Shown one piece after another: positions 21,230 to 21,771 of a stretch of DNA of 21,771 nucleotides. The notes beneath the pieces were generated by a model. It saw nothing but the letters and a program-made list of their open reading frames with translations, was not told the DNA's origin and ran no database searches. Where the stretch lies: positions 1 through 21,771 of the forward strand of contig DFZG01000041.1 of NCBI GenBank assembly GCA_002382075.1, given 5' to 3'. Origin of the DNA: Candidatus Shapirobacteria bacterium UBA4062. Its GTDB lineage: Bacteria > Patescibacteriota > Microgenomatia > UBA12405. Positions within the stretch are counted from its first letter, which is position 1. The number at the start of each line of letters is the position of its first letter. The position numbers were made by a program, and so were the translations under genes.

Positions 21230-21771
21230 ATGGGTCAAAAAATTAATCCAATCGGTTTTAGACTAGAAACTGTCAAAAACAGTCCGGAGTGGAAATCATC
21301 TTGGTATGCCGATAAAGGTAAGTATGCTCAATATTTACTTGAGGACAAAAAAATTCGGGATTATCTCCAAAAAAATCTTGCCTCGGCTGGGATTGTTTCA
21401 ATCCGAATTGAGCGATCAACCAAAAAAATTAAACTAATTTTAGTGGTTGCCCGTCCTGGTTTAGTTATCGGTCGCGGTGGTAAAGAGCTCGAAAATATCA
21501 AAAAACAGGTAATTAAAATATTACCCAAAACTTCGACCAAACAAAATGTTGATATCCAGGTCGAGGAATTCAGATCTGTTGATTTGTCCGCCAAGCTTAT
21601 TGCCGAAAAAATTGCTTTCCAGCTTACCAAAAGAATGCCTTACCGTCGAGTAATTTTATCAGCCATCGAAAAATCTATGGGTTCCGGTGCCAAAGGCATT
21701 AAAGTCATTCTATCTGGCCGTATCAATGGAGCCGAGATCAGTCGTCGGGAAAAATTCTCCGAAGGCAAAGT
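21230..21771 (+). CDS. rpsC: Ribosomal protein S3 (uS3), 5' part
   Basis: The first 180 codons are present; the gene is cut by the window end. MGQKINPIGFRL at the start, the KH domain with GLVIGRGGKELENIKK (about residues 77-92) and the C-terminal-domain start (KGIKVILSGRINGAEISRRE) identify it. S3 contributes to the mRNA entry channel. It starts 3 bp after rplV. Confidence 0.96.
   Translation, partial: MGQKINPIGFRLETVKNSPEWKSSWYADKGKYAQYLLEDKKIRDYLQKNLASAGIVSIRIERSTKKIKLILVVARPGLVIGRGGKELENIKKQVIKILPKTSTKQNVDIQVEEFRSVDLSAKLIAEKIAFQLTKRMPYRRVILSAIEKSMGSGAKGIKVILSGRINGAEISRREKFSEGK

Overview
The window reads as a low-GC bacterial chromosome segment. The most likely source is a Candidate Phyla Radiation (Patescibacteria) member, possibly Microgenomates-like. 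The reasons are short or divergent translation proteins (an L2 without its N-terminal tail, an unusual EF-Tu switch I), many starts with no Shine-Dalgarno, ATGA-coupled genes, and many small envelope proteins without recognisable relatives. This is an inference from gene content, not a proven placement.

Layout. Positions 1-464 hold the 3' end of a LytR_C-domain envelope protein. Positions 448-3666 hold a minus-strand run of four genes I cannot identify; two of them look like diverged paralogs. Positions 3734-6930 are an accessory island of minus-strand small membrane-protein genes (75, 127, 41, 136, 224 and 123 aa, plus one decayed copy). Its genes sit in cassette-like units. Each unit has a repeated ~110-bp leader with three hairpins and a boxA-like motif at the 5' side, and a GC-rich hairpin at the 3' side. 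At most unit ends there is a short inverted repeat of the form TTTGCGTTCTG / CAGAACGCAAA. Positions 6938-7152 hold a consensus promoter, a ~180-nt non-coding stretch with rRNA-leader-like words, and an intrinsic terminator. This is a candidate ncRNA or a copied rrn leader.

Positions 7187-7978 encode a degenerate Nudix-like protein, divergent from a tightly coupled plus-strand dTDP-L-rhamnose operon (8077-12667). That operon runs rfbB, an rfbC-like gene, a two-part Nudix-family protein, rfbD and rfbA. It should convert glucose-1-phosphate plus dTTP to dTDP-rhamnose for surface glycans. A convergent FAD oxidoreductase (12657-13862) follows.

Positions 13971-21771 are the translation block: fusA, a 100-aa unknown, tuf, then rpsJ-rplC-rplD-rplW-rplB-rpsS-rplV-rpsC in canonical S10 order. 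The last gene is cut by the window end. rpsL and rpsG are not upstream of fusA here. I see no tRNA, rRNA gene, CRISPR array, transposase or integrase.

The strongest candidate for something undescribed is the 3.7-7.15 kb island: small membrane-protein cassettes sharing a structured, boxA-bearing leader next to an rrn-like promoter.
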